A stretch of 64,000 nt of DNA from Tretioscincus oriximinensis (GCA_022410635.1 JAJVDF010000208.1:1045053-1109052); one strand, 5' to 3'. Numbered from the stretch's first letter, positions 21,347 through 31,420 are shown. The notes: generated by a model not told the origin, from the sequence alone. Translations and numbers: made by a program.

Positions 21347-21553
21347 CAGGGTGCTTCAAAAATGTATACACACTGTTAACTTCCATAGAAAAATTATTTA
21401 CTGTTCTAGTGTTCTACAAAGTTAAATTTCAAGAAATTAGAAAGCTTAAAGTCCAATGTAAATAAAACGTAAATAACAAATGAGTACGAGTCACCACTGA
21501 TTCTGTACATCGTATGGAAGTTCAAAGTGTGTATAATTTTTTGAAGCACCCTG
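21347..21553. mobile_element. Mariner-type MITE, 207 bp, TA target site
   Basis: The ends CAGGGTGCTTCAAAAA and its inverted copy TTTTTTGAAGCACCCTG are flanked on both sides by TA (21345-21346 and 21554-21555). The inverted repeats extend to about 42 bp (..tatacacact..aacttccata). No coding capacity. The layout fits a Tc1/mariner-derived miniature element. Confidence 0.88.
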
Positions 21554-21555
21554 TA

Positions 21556-22545
21556 TGTGCATTGTTGTTGATTCTGGGGTTCTTATACAGGGGCTCGTTT
21601 GCAATTTTTAAAAATGTAGGTGGTCTAATCCAGTGACTCCTCTGCCATACTTCCTAATACTTCCATCATTATTTTGTGTCTCTCTGGGGCTCTTTATTCA
21701 CCCACGATGCGATTTGAATTCCCGTTTCTTTCCCTTGCCCCCCCCTCCACAGCGGAGGCCAACATGGCTGTGTATGTAATGCATACTAACCCGTCAGCTG
21801 TCCCCTCCTTCATAGCTCACAAGAAGCCCATTCATAANTCTTCCTTTTATCCTCTGGGTGAATAAGTAATTATTCAATACAGAGAAGGCAGGACATTTGG
21901 AACTGGCTGTTTAATGTGGCAGCACCCCGTAATGAAATCCACCGTTCCTGGCAACCTGAGAGAGGAACGTAACGATTCTCGCACGGCCGGTAACTTTATC
22001 TGCTCCGGCGGCCTGTTTATTTAGCACTTCTGCAGGCCTTTCATCCCCGTGAGTGACGGGTCCATCAAGGGGTGCATTTACTCCCATTCTCTCGAGCATT
22101 GTAATATTTAATGGTGGACAAGCCTGAGTGGGGCTGAGGGTAATTCAAACCTGCTTTTCCACCGAGCGGAGGCCAAGAGACAGTTGATCTCTCGTATTGT
22201 GGCATAACACGCACGGTGACTTTGCGTTGCTCGCGGGGGATAATCTTTCCGATTACAATTAAGAGGAAAAGGGAAAGAAAGCGAAGAAGAAATCGTAACG
22301 ATGGCAGGAATCTGCAGCAGATCATAATGCCGTTCTGAATAATCCCATGATTCCGTGCTGGTGTGAACTTGGACAGATAAATGTGTTTTATTCCATGGCG
22401 GGCTGATGCTGGGCGAGAGTCCTTTAAAAATGCTGCCCACCCCTTTTTTTTTAGGATCCTGTTTCAGCCTTCTAAGGTGACAAGGCTTCCTAAGTGGTGA
22501 AGTAATTAGAGTGGAACAAAGAAAGCTAAGTAATCTTGTTACCAG
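21556..22545. other. Intron 6, candidate conserved non-coding block
   Basis: About 21880-22480 has no repeat. CpG-rich words are retained (cgcacggccggtaactttatc, gcacggtgactttgcgttgc) next to AT-rich core sites (gtaatatttaatgg, cgattacaattaag). This is the pattern of a deeply conserved enhancer-like element, not verified. Confidence 0.4.
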
Positions 22546-22679
22546 CATATTCAACTCTATTCAGGATTCTGTGTATTAAGTACCCAGAGATGAGTCTGCA
22601 ACAAAATATTTGCATTGTGGCATCGGCGGTATCCTGGTTAGGGCTGTTACTGTCAAAGCATTTATTCTATTCTCACCCT

Positions 22680-23110
22680 TGTGCTGTTTTTCCCCCNAAA
22701 AATATGTTGTCCATATGTTCAGTCTATCACACAACACTAAAACCAGGGGGCATTTCTTGAAACTGATGGGCAGAAGAGTCAGGACAGACAAGGGAAAGTA
22801 TTTTTTCACCCAGAGGGTCATTNGCCTTTGGAATTTACTTCCAGAAGAGNTGGTGGTCGCTAGCAGCCTGGACAGGATTTAGACAAGTTCATNGAAGCAA
22901 GAAGATATAAACGACTACTAGGATGGATGTCTTGAGCAACAGGTAGAATTCCTGAAATGCCTTTTGCAGGGAGTCGAGAACAATTTGAAGATTTTGCCTT
23001 CCTCTTTTCCAGACGGTCCAGGTACAATTAATGACCCTCTGTGTGAGACAGAAGGCTGGAATAATGGTCTCCGACCCAATTCAGCAGGGCTCCTCTTACT
23101 TTCTTAATCT
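22680..23110 (+). repeat. CR1-A LINE 3' end
   Basis: Full 3' block in sense order: cacaacactaaaaccagggg, gatgggcagaagagtcagga, ttttcacccagagggtcatt, gagcaacaggtagaattcc, tgtgagacagaaggctgga, gcagggctcctcttactttctta. Confidence 0.88.
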
Positions 23111-23124
23111 TCATAGTCATAGAT

Positions 23125-23205
23125 TTCTTGTGGATTTCAAGGAAAAACGGAGGCAGCAGGAGCTTTCATAGACAGCTCCCTTCCTTNGGATGGATGGATT
23201 CCGTG
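23125..23205 (-). repeat. HHR-like foldback element, fragment
   Basis: ggaggcagcaggagctttcatagacagctccc corresponds to the minus-oriented core region. Confidence 0.5.
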
Positions 23206-23278
23206 CCATAAAATAAAAGGCATTCTTTAAGCTCTTATGGCTGTATGAACTATGAGTGAACTCAGGGACAGTTTCTTA

Positions 23279-23403
23279 AGATTTTGGAGGGAAATTGCCA
23301 ACAAGACTTGCATTTTGCAGGGTACATGTTCCAAATTCTGGAGGGAAATTTCTGGGTTTTACATTTTGCAATGTACATATTTGAATTCTGGATGGAAAAT
23401 GTA
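23279..23403 (+). repeat. Short tandem repeat, about 52-bp period, 2.5 copies
   Basis: attttggagggaaatt (23281), aattctggagggaaattt (23334) and aattctggatggaaaatg (23384) alternate with cattttgcagggtacatg and cattttgcaatgtacat. Confidence 0.75.
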
Positions 23404-23797
23404 AATAGTTGATTGGTTATTAACCTGGGGGAGGGAACCAGTGCTGGGAGTATTCTGGCAGGAAATCTTGTAACGGGAGCCCTAAAATGTTGGGCATCTG
23501 AATTTTGTGATGTAGGGGCCGGATGTGTCTCCCCAGGCACTATTCCCAGAAGAAGAGACCAGAAGTGACATCATTTATGGTGCCACTTGTTGCCCTGGCG
23601 TACCCTTTCCAAAAATAGGGCCTGGAAGTCCCTCCATCTCTCCAGGGCATCCCAAACACGTCATAGTAAGATTTTTGTGTGATTCCTAACATTGGCATTA
23701 TGGTCTATTGATCCCTCCATCCTATATTGCAGCTTTAACTGAAAAAAGGAAATTAAAATATCCCCATAATGATTTTCTTAAATTGCTTTGGTTACAG
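23404..23797. other. End of intron 6
   Basis: No repeat recognised. The acceptor of exon 7 is preceded by a ctttggttacag tract. Confidence 0.5.
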
Positions 23798-24082
23798 CGT
23801 TCTAGTAGTTGTTCCCAATGTTCCTGTTCTTCTGCTGAAGGAAAATTCAAAGATGGTGCTTCTGTGAAGAAAAATGGAGAAAAGCCCCGGGTCCCCAAAA
23901 TATTTTTTGGAACTCGAACTCACAAGCAAATCGCTCAGATTATCAGAGAACTGCGGAGAACGGCATACGCTGGTACAAAAATGACAATTCTTTCNAGCCG
24001 GGAGCACAGCTGTGTCCATCCAGTGGTGTCTAGTTCTGGGAACAAGAGCGAGCTGTGTGCTGAGCTTCTAGAAGCCAAAAAT
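23798..24082 (+). CDS. BRIP1: BRIP1 exon 7: motif Ia and first two Fe-S cysteines
   Basis: The acceptor is ttggttacag and the donor GTGAGT; both ends are phase 0 (95 codons; human 97). The first third is a cysteine- and serine-rich linker (RSSSCSQCSCSS). It is followed by helicase motif Ia, FFGTRTHKQIAQIIRELRR, at exon codons about 36-54. The first two ligands of the 4Fe-4S cluster follow: Cys in HSCVHP (human C283) and Cys in SELCAEL (human C298). The cluster is needed for helicase activity; Fanconi- and cancer-linked substitutions cluster here in human. One N at 23995 is the third base of a TCN serine codon, so the protein is unaffected. Intron 6 upstream is 23,230 bp. Confidence 0.98.
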
Positions 24083-24356
24083 GTGAGTTGCTGTATTTGT
24101 TTCTAAGGAAATGGCAGCATTGTCATCAGCNACTGTTATCCATGATGTTTCCATAATTTAGACGTAAGTATGGCTTGATCAGTTGAAGAGAAGGGAGTAT
24201 TGAAGGCTGTTTTCTGTTGTAAATTATGAACTTTTCATGGTAATATTGCTTTAAAAAAAATAAAAATAAGACATTAAGAGCAACTTCCAAAATCAGGGGC
24301 CCCGTCAAAGAAGGCCCTGTTGTGTGTGTCACAGCCTCTTTAGAACCACTCTGGTA
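24083..24356. other. Start of intron 7
   Basis: No recognised feature beyond a short fragment (gcaacttccaaaatcaggggcccc) that resembles a CR1-A piece. Confidence 0.4.
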
Positions 24357-24655
24357 TAGAAGAAGAAGAAGAACTGGGTTTTTATACCCCATTTTTCTTA
24401 CCCNAAAGGGACTAAAAGCGGCTTACAAAGGTATTTTTCATCCAAAGGCTGACATTCTATCTTCCCCAGCAGGCTGTGGTGGTTTTCATTTATCTAATTG
24501 CAGTCAGTTGCAATTTCTTGCAATTCTTGCTTTCGAATAGCTGTGTTGGCTAGAGCTACAGGTTAGTAGAAGGTGCTCAGCCCTCCCCATGTATGACACA
24601 GGGCTTCGAAACCCATCTCAGGTTAGTGAGCATCTCCTTAGCGACTGAGCCACGA
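24357..24655 (-). repeat. SINE-2, full length, antisense
   Basis: (AGA)n tail first; head at the right end: catctccttagcgactgagccacg, whose complement gives the A-box region. Confidence 0.9.
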
Positions 24656-24679
24656 ATAAATTGTTATGATAATACAGTG

Positions 24680-24870
24680 TCAGACTCCTGCCTGAAAGTC
24701 TCCTAGTTTGATTCTGCACTCATCTGCAAAAGCCAGCTGGGTAGTCTTAACTAATTAAGTTGTCTCATTAGTGTACGACATATTAGAGCTTCTGTTCTCT
24801 TCTTCACAACGGTCACCTTGTGAAGGAGGTGGGGCTGACTGAGCTCTAGAGAACTGTGACTAGCCCAAGA
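24680..24870. repeat. SINE-1 fragments in both orientations
   Basis: 24680-24750 is sense (cagactcctgcctgaaagtctcc, gtttgattctgcac) and 24790-24870 antisense (cttgtgaaggaggtggggctgac), so two partial copies lie back to back. Confidence 0.55.
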
Positions 24871-25565
24871 CTTGGGAGATAGGAATGTAAATTTTGACTG
24901 GAAGTTGAATGACATTGGACCGTTTCTTGCCTGTTGGCACAGTCTTTTTCACAGGGCGCAAAGCAGAAGTGAGTCCCTATCTAGAATCTTTCAGCAGTAA
25001 CGCAAATTCTAAATATAAACACACAACAATCGTAGGCGTTTGCTTNGACTGACCGGGTCCAAGACCCCCAGATTACTTGGCCAGCCATACTCTGCTCCAA
25101 CTTCCCGCACAGGATCAGGATTCATTTCCTACAAGCATATTCCTTTATATGCCACAAGGCTTTCTCAGTAACACCCGGCCGTGCAGACTTCCAAGCTTCT
25201 TTCCCCTTTGCTTTCAAGTGCCTTTGATACTTGACAAGTGTGAGGAAGGTCTTAAATCTCCCCTTCCCTCCGGCCTTGTGGGTGAGCAGGAGCAGTAACG
25301 ATGGCCGTTTAATACTGTCACTTTAGTCGCCCTTGTTCTGCCCCAAGTCCGTATTGCAACCGTCAGTTGATAAACAGATAGCTGACAGCTTGCGAACTAA
25401 GAGGCCTCTGGCGCTCTGACACTTCAACTGTCAATCGGCCCTTTGGGTTGTGTTACAAGCTTAACAGCAGTGTGTTTTGCTCTGCCTGCTTATCAGGCTT
25501 TATATGCTCAGAGAGCCTGAACACAATTTCACAAGCTTGGTTTTGCATTTAACTAGCCCTTTGCA
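24871..25565. other. Intron 7, single-copy region
   Basis: No repeat recognised. Mixed CpG and AT-rich words (gtattgcaaccgtcagttgataaac) suggest possible constraint. Confidence 0.4.
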
Positions 25566-25874
25566 GGCACGGATAGNTCAGTTGCTTAGGAATTCATCTC
25601 TCGCCTGCGAGATGGGGTTTCGAAGCCCTGTGTTGGAAGTGGGGAGGGGTGAGCACCTTCCACTAGCCTGTAGCTCTAGCCAACCCAGCTATTCGAAAGC
25701 ATAAATTGCAAGAAATGGCAACTGACTGCAAGTAGATACATGGGAACCACCATAGCCTGGTGGGGAAGATAGAATGTGAGCCTTCGGGCAAAATATACCC
25801 TTGTAAGCCGCTTTGAGTCCCTTTGAAAGATGAGAAAAGCGGGTTATAAGAACCCAGTTCTTCTTCTTCTTCTT
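25566..25874 (+). repeat. SINE-2, full length
   Basis: Head ggcacggatagntcagttgc to tail gttataagaacccagttc(TTC)n; one of the least diverged copies. Confidence 0.92.
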
Positions 25875-25886
25875 GTTTGTCTGTGT

Positions 25887-25890
25887 ATTT

Positions 25891-25931
<41 letters not shown>
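25887..25931. repeat. (GT)n(GA)n microsatellite
   Basis: About 13 GT units run into about 9 GA units directly after the SINE-2 tail. Confidence 0.95.
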
Positions 25932-26069
25932 TCAAGCTGCAACAGGCTAGATTAGGGAAGGCACTTGGGGAATCGAATTATTAGTATTATCTTCCCGACA
26001 GTAAAATCATACGGCGTCAGAGGCAAAGAAAGATGCTTTCCACGTTTCTATAATTTGCGTGTCTAAGAA

Positions 26070-26290
26070 CCTGAAATCCTCATATGATAAGGGAATGTGA
26101 AAAAGTTCAGAAACACTGGAAAATGGTGGAAAGAGAAATAATGTTACATTTCCAACTAAGGTTAACAAGTAAGGTAATGACAGTACACCCAGACTTGGAG
26201 AATATTATGCCTGCACAATTAGGGGGTGTAATAGAAGAAGAAGAACTGGGCTCTTCATTTGCAAAATTGCAATTACATTAAGATAATAAA
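26070..26290 (+). mobile_element. L1-like LINE ORF2 fragment
   Basis: The frame from 26084 reads IRECEKVQKHWKMVEREIML, like the L1 ORF2 C-terminal WECEKVQKFWK region. Only about 65 codons remain. Confidence 0.5.
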
Positions 26291-26294
26291 AAAC

Positions 26295-26455
26295 ATAANT
26301 GGAGCTCTCCTGGATCTAGTGCCATCTCCTGCTTCACCCAGTGGACCCTCCAGTTGCTTCTGGGCATCTCAAGCAGAAGGCTTGCTCCTGCCTATCCGCA
26401 GCCTGGAGGCAGCACCTAGGCATCCATTCTAGTAGCAACTGATGTATTTGAGCTC
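26295..26455 (-). repeat. CR1-A LINE fragment, antisense
   Basis: cctggatctagtgccatctcc, cccagtggaccctccagttg and gcctggaggcagcacctagg in antisense order, diverged. Confidence 0.5.
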
Positions 26456-26517
26456 CATGAAATTGTCATTCTTCTCTGTGGATTATGTTTGAACCTTGCA
26501 TTTCTTTATTCTTCTAG

Positions 26518-26739
26518 GGAACATCTTGTTCTTATTATCATGGAGTTCACAAGCTCAGCGAGCAGCATTTTTTAGCAGCTGCTCAAAAGAAGGTCCAACC
26601 TTGGGACATCGAGGAACTGGTGCGCCTAGGAAAACGGCTACACGCCTGTCCCTATTTCGCAGCCCGTGAGCTTATGACTGAGGCCGAGATTGTCTTTTGC
26701 CCGTATAATTACCTTTTGGATGCACAGATCAGAGAGAGT
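26518..26739 (+). CDS. BRIP1: BRIP1 exon 8: last two Fe-S cysteines
   Basis: The acceptor is ctttattcttctag, phase 0 at both ends, 74 codons exactly as in human (307-380). It begins [17 protein letters not shown]; the Cys at codon 4 is human C310. [12 protein letters not shown] supplies the fourth ligand (human C350), preceded by the Ala that is replaced in human A349P disease alleles. The exon ends [15 protein letters not shown], the strand leading into motif II. The donor is GTAGGC, weaker than the other donors because +4 is G and +5 is G without the usual A at +3/+4. Confidence 0.98.
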
Positions 26740-26930
26740 GTAGGCATATTTGCAAATATATAATGTCATAATNCTTGTAGGAGAAAAGAGTGTCAATGAA
26801 TGTCAAAAAAACCTCCATCAGTGTTGATTTAATTATGATGATGTTTCATACAGCAGCTTTTTGGATTCATAAAAAGTTAAAAGAAATATATTTACAGGAA
26901 AGGAAAGTACATTCGTTTTAACCCTAATAT
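26740..26930. other. Start of intron 8
   Basis: No recognised feature. Confidence 0.5.
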
Positions 26931-27245
26931 TGCAAGGAAAGTACAGTTTGGAAACCGACTGCAAAACTCAATGACACAGTTATAGACGGGTCTCCCAGCC
27001 AACTTCCTATAAGCAGAAAAAATGTTTCCTGTGGGTGGGGCTAAAGAGGCTTNCTTTCTAGGGCAGGCTGGGAGCTGTAGTACACAGGGCAAGACCCCAC
27101 AAAGGCCGGGTAGAAGAAGGTGCCTGCTGGTCAGCAAGCCCTGTCACCAGCATAACAACAGCTCTGTGCCAATTTTTTCACATTTGGGCTGCTGCTCCTA
27201 CAGCTTTGTGAAGTCATTGTGAAAAAACAGCATAGAAAAGCAGGC
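26931..27245. repeat. GC-rich interspersed repeat E, copy 2
   Basis: cccagccaacttcctataagcag, gctgggagctgtagt (27067-27081), caccagcataacaacagctc and acatttgggctgctgc match copies 1 and 3. Confidence 0.7.
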
Positions 27246-27364
27246 AGAAATATAACTTAAAACCATAAATTGGGAAACAAAAATTCTTTCAGGAAATAAG
27301 CTGGCTGTTATTGTTTTCATCTGCCAACCACTCTATAGAGAACTCTATCTAGCTACGTACCTAT

Positions 27365-27425
27365 CAATCCATCCATCTTTATTCTGCCCAAAGTCTCGAG
27401 GCAGGTAAGATTAACACACTAATCT
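27365..27425 (-). repeat. L2-type LINE tail, antisense
   Basis: tttattctgcccaaagtctcgaggcagg resembles the start of antisense L2-type copies. Confidence 0.4.
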
Positions 27426-27724
27426 AAATAGATTTGGACATTGAAAAAGCTGCACCTTATTTGAGTGGATTGTGATTTCTTCTTGTGCGCAAATTGGCCA
27501 GTGTGAATTATTTATGTTGAGCTTTNTGATTGAGTGAGAATTTGATTCTAAGTTCAGGCCTCGAAGCATCACCTTTCCCTGTCTTTGACCTTTTTTCCAA
27601 GTACCCAAACGAAACTTCCCAGCCTGGCACAACAAAGACTGGAAATGGGATGTGTAGGCATACAAATTATCTGTTGCTCTTCTTTGTTTTTATTTATTTC
27701 GTTCATTGTTTCATATTTTTGTAG

Positions 27725-27924
27725 CTGGATATACATTTGAAGGACCAGGTGGTCATTTTGGATGAAGCCCATAATATTGAGGATTGTGCCCGGGATTCTG
27801 CTAGTTACTCTGTCACAGAAGTTCAACTCAGGTTGGCTCAAGAAGACCTGGACTCCATGGTGAACAACAATATTAGAAGGAAGGACCACGAACCTCTGCG
27901 TGCTGTTTGCTACAGCCTCTCAAA
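27725..27924 (+). CDS. BRIP1: BRIP1 exon 9: DEAH box (motif II)
   Basis: The acceptor is atatttttgtag and the donor AA|GTAAGA. It starts in phase 0 and ends two bases into an Asn codon, 200 bp as in human. [19 protein letters not shown] at codons about 9-27 holds the DEAH Walker B motif, which binds Mg-ATP and gives the family its name. The rest ([20 protein letters not shown]) begins the Arch domain, an insertion between motifs II and III that guides the displaced strand in XPD-type helicases. Leu replaces human Met381 at the first codon. Confidence 0.98.
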
Positions 27925-28014
27925 GTAAGAAAAATAATAATGGATCAAAAATATCTGTTTCTTCCTGGTGATTTAATTATCCCAATTATTATACTTGCTT
28001 TGTGATCCACAATA

Positions 28015-28113
28015 CCTACAAGGGGGCCCCTATAGCAACCTAGAGACCAACAAGAAAAAGGGGGGCAGCATGAGCTTTTGTAGATAATTCTGCTTCAAAT
28101 GCAAAGGAGTAAA
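28015..28113 (-). repeat. HHR-like foldback element, left arm
   Basis: cctagagaccaacaagaaaaagg, cagcatgagcttttgtagat and ctgcttcaaatgcaaagg: the inverted mate of 28745-28870. Confidence 0.65.
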
Positions 28114-28655
28114 GAATCATAGAATCATAGAATTGGGAGGAGCATCCAGAGCCATCAGGTCCAGCCCTCTGCTCGATGNAGGATATAGTAAATCATCCCA
28201 GACAGATGATTGTTGAGCCTCTGTATGAAGACTTCCAGCGAAGGTGAACTAACCACCCCCTGTGGCAACCTGTTCCACTGGTTTATCACCCTGACTGTTA
28301 GAAAGTTTGTCTGATATCTAATTTCTTCCCTTGCAGTATCATCTCATTGTTTGTAGTCCTTCCACATAACAATGAGAACAAGGTTGATTCCTCTGCTTTG
28401 TGGCAGCCCTTAAGGTGTTTGTAGGCAGCTATGAAGTCTCCTCTCAGTTTTCTCTTTTGCAGACTAAACAACTATAGTTTCTTTAACTGCTCCTCATAGG
28501 ACATGGTTTCCACACCATCCTTGTAACTCTCATTTGAACTTGCTCTAGTTTATCAATGTCCTTTTTAAATTGGGCCCCACACAGGATTCCAAGTGTGGTC
28601 TCAATAAAGTACCATAGAGAGGAATAATTACTTCACGTGATCGAGATTCTATTCT
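28114..28655 (-). mobile_element. CR1-B LINE 3' end, inserted between foldback arms
   Basis: Starts aatcatagaatcatagaattgg, the reverse of the ATTCTATG tail. It continues through cctgttccactggtttatcac, cttttgcagactaaacaac and ttgaacttgctctagtttatc to about agtaccatagagagg. Confidence 0.88.
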
Positions 28656-28739
28656 CCTCTTAAAAGTAGCTGGTGCAACTTTACACTTCAACGTTCTGAC
28701 AAGTTTACACTTCTAATCACACACAAAATATCAACTGAC

Positions 28740-28870
28740 TCCATAGCATCTGCAGAAATAGACTATGAAAGTTTATGCTGCTTCCCTTTTTCATCGTAGT
28801 CTCTAGGGTGCAACCACTGCTATATTTTGGTCCCAGACTAACACAGCTGTTTCTGTGAAAGCTGCAGCAA
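28740..28870 (+). repeat. HHR-like foldback element, right arm
   Basis: agcatctgcagaaatagactatg, AAAGTTTATGCTGC, catcgtagtctctagggtgc and agactaacacagctgtttctg. Confidence 0.65.
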
Positions 28871-29714
28871 ACTCCACAGAACATTTTGCTGAGTTTCAGT
28901 GATCGTGTGTTGTGGAAAATCGCTGACTGCACATCCCATACAATCACGTGTGACAGATTTTTCTTTTCACTGCTTGTCTCTTTAAAATACTTGTTACAGG
29001 ATGAGCTTATTTGCTATCGCAGGTCAGTACAGTATGTGAGTTCAGGCCTTGGTTTATATCTTGACTTTAAAACCTAAATACTGTTTTTTAAAACACTTTG
29101 TGCCCTTTGTCTTTGGAGAACTACGATACGAATGTACTAAGAATGAGGGACCTCAGACCTTCCAAACAATATGGCTTTTTCTTAAGCTATTTCTGTTCAC
29201 TTGAGTGGTTGTGACTGGTGGAAATTCGAATCCTTTAAACATCTGATATGGAACTATCACCAGCTGTGGCTGAGTGGGGATTCTTCCTTCCCAGCTCCAG
29301 TTTACTATTTTACTTTCTTCAGAAACCTGCATGTAACAATGAGAAGAGGACGTGAATATGAAGTAGCTCTGAATTTGCACAGGCTGAAAAATCCTTTAAA
29401 GAATCCAAATTTGACAATCTAATAAACTTTAGCAGCGCAGCAGATTCCTCCAATTTGAGATCACATCTGGAGGTGTGATCTGGGTGCTCAATCCCTCTCA
29501 CTTGAAAGCAGGCAATGGTAAAATGCTTCTGTATCGCTGCAAATAAAACGCCTTANAGGTGACCATCATGTCTGGGAATGGCTGTAACTCAGTAGAAGAG
29601 TAAACGGCACAGAAAGAAAAGGGTTGGCAGTTCAATCCCCAGGATCTCCCTGGAAGAACAAGAACACAAGAAGAGGTTTATTCCAGAATTCAAGCAAAAC
29701 AAAAAGCAAAACAT
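28871..29714. other. Intron 9, no recognisable feature
   Basis: No repeat of the families listed is clear here, and no splice-bounded coding block. Confidence 0.45.
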
Positions 29715-29965
29715 CAAGAAGGTCTTTATACCCAGTGACTCAAAGCAGTTTACAAGGTATTTTTTGCCTGGAGGCTTGCATTCTAGCTTCCCTACCACAT
29801 TGTGATGGTTCCCGTTTATCTAACTGCAATTTCTTGCTTTCAAATAGCTGGATTGGCTAAAGCTGAGGCCAGTAGGGGGTGCTCACAGCCGACACAGGGC
29901 TTCAAAAACAGGCCTGTTGATTGAAAGACTGTTTCTTAAACACTATACCATTGTGCTTCCATCTA
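29715..29965 (-). repeat. SINE-2 copy, antisense, diverged
   Basis: tttatacccagtgactcaaagc, ttgcctggaggcttgcattc and gctggattggctaaagc. Confidence 0.7.
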
Positions 29966-30089
29966 CTGTGGAAGTAATAAGTAATCAGCTATGTACTCAA
30001 TAACTGCAAACAATTTAATAAATATAAACCCTTTCACTTTATCAGTAGTGATCAACTGGAATGTTCTAGCCGTGGACCGGAGAGCCTTG

Positions 30090-30673
30090 TTATTACTATC
30101 TAGTGAAATATGCCCGTTGTCAGTGCAGAATGCAATGGGCTGCTAGCTGGGCAACAGTGTATGATGGTGGTGGTAGGGAGGTTAATAAGTTTATGTAAAG
30201 ATACAGCAGCGAAGGCCGCTTTCCTTTCTGCGTTTTTCAGATGTGTGGCCCAAGAACCTGTAGCAGTATACGTGAGGCCCAGATATTTGTACTGCCTCAC
30301 TTGTTCAATGTTCTGCCCATCGAGAGTGCATTGTAGGGTTTTCTTGGACTTTCCAAAGACGATGACTTTTGATTTGTCTTTGTTTATATGTAGGGCATTG
30401 GTATTACAGTAGGTCGAAAAGAGATGTAATGTTCTCTTCAGGCCAATAGGCGAAAAGGACATTAAAATCATGTCATCTGCATATAAAAGGATGTTTACAG
30501 GTCGAGAATTTATTCTTGGTCTATGTAGATTTTCCTGGTTCAAGACTGGAACTGGTAGGGAGGTGAACCAGCTGTCGTGGGTTGCAGGGAGGCAATGTGG
30601 GGCTCTAGCAGAGTTAATGGCAATTGGCCAGCGATGTATGTGCGAAGTGATGGACAACGATGCTGTTCCCTGG
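30090..30673 (-). mobile_element. Non-LTR retrotransposon reverse transcriptase fragment
   Basis: The minus-strand frame contains NILLYADDMILMSFSPIGLK, where YADD is the catalytic palm motif of reverse transcriptases, then HINKDKSKVIVFGKS and the family-conserved VRQYKYLGLTYTATGSWATH. It resembles squamate LINEs with VSLLLYADDAVLLS..GLKR, in a clade different from the CR1 copies. It is broken by the SPIN-like element at 30682 and continues weakly beyond it. Confidence 0.85.
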
Positions 30674-31008
30674 ATCTAGGACAGCGGTTCTCAACCTGTG
30701 GGTCGTGACCCCGGCGGGGGTCGACCGACCAAAACACAGGGGTCACCTAAAGCCACGTTTCCGATGGAATTATTTATTGGAATTAGTAATAAATATTTCC
30801 CAACATATAATTAAATATTGTTTTTGTGATCAATCACTATGTTTAAATTATGTTTGATTTGTAGCAATGAGAATACATAATGCATATCGGGTATTTACAT
30901 TCCGAATCATAAATGTAGCAAAATTACAGTTTTGAAGTAGACACCAAAATTGGGGTCACCGCAACATGAGGAACTGTATTAGAAAGGTTGAGAACCACTG
31001 ATCTAGGA
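30674..31008 (+). mobile_element. SPIN-like hAT transposon with intact 8-bp duplication
   Basis: The element at 30682-31000 (319 bp) starts CAGCGGTTCTCAACCTGTGG and ends GGTTGAGAACCACTG, inverted copies. It is flanked by an exact ATCTAGGA duplication at 30674-30681 and 31001-31008. The interior holds ggggtcaccgcaacatgagg. These are hallmarks of the SPIN group of hAT elements, known for repeated horizontal transfer among tetrapods. No transposase frame is present, so it is a non-autonomous copy. Confidence 0.9.
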
Positions 31009-31145
31009 GGTCAGTCATGCTGTTAACTGTGAGTAATCCGGATTGCTTGCAGCAACAGAAGCTCCGCTTCCTGAGAGTATTTAAATCCCCCCTTCGGAGA
31101 CCAATCACCCAGTCCTTTTGTCGCTGACAGCAAAGAAACACCATT
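31009..31145 (-). mobile_element. Retrotransposon remnant beyond the SPIN-like insertion
   Basis: Continues directly from the duplicated target site. The minus frame shows no catalytic motif, so membership of the same LINE is inferred from position. Confidence 0.4.
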
Positions 31146-31202
31146 AATTTGCCTGGTCCTTCAGACAGTTGCTTATATGACTACCATCACTCTTTAGTAA
31201 TA

Positions 31203-31401
31203 TATTTTATTTATATTTGTACCCTGCCCTATACCTGAATGTCTCAGAGCAGCCTACAATAAAAACAAAGATACAAAATTGGCATATTAAAACAGCATCT
31301 GAAGGTCGGAAGGAAAGCAGCATTTCTTCAACCAAAGGCCAGGTGAAAGAGGTGCGTCTTCCAAAAGAATGAGGTGATAGTGACTGACGCACCTCAAGGG
31401 G
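31203..31401 (-). repeat. L2-type LINE 3' end, antisense
   Basis: tatttatatttgtaccctgcc, ggcatattaaaacagcatct, caaccaaaggccaggtgaaag, gacgcacctcaagggg. Confidence 0.75.
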
Positions 31402-31420
31402 AATATAGAACAGAGAATAG

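Noticed and set aside
25857..25935. Possible regulatory (GT)n(GA)n tract
   Set aside because: It follows directly on a SINE-2 CTT tail and is best read as microsatellite growth from that tail.
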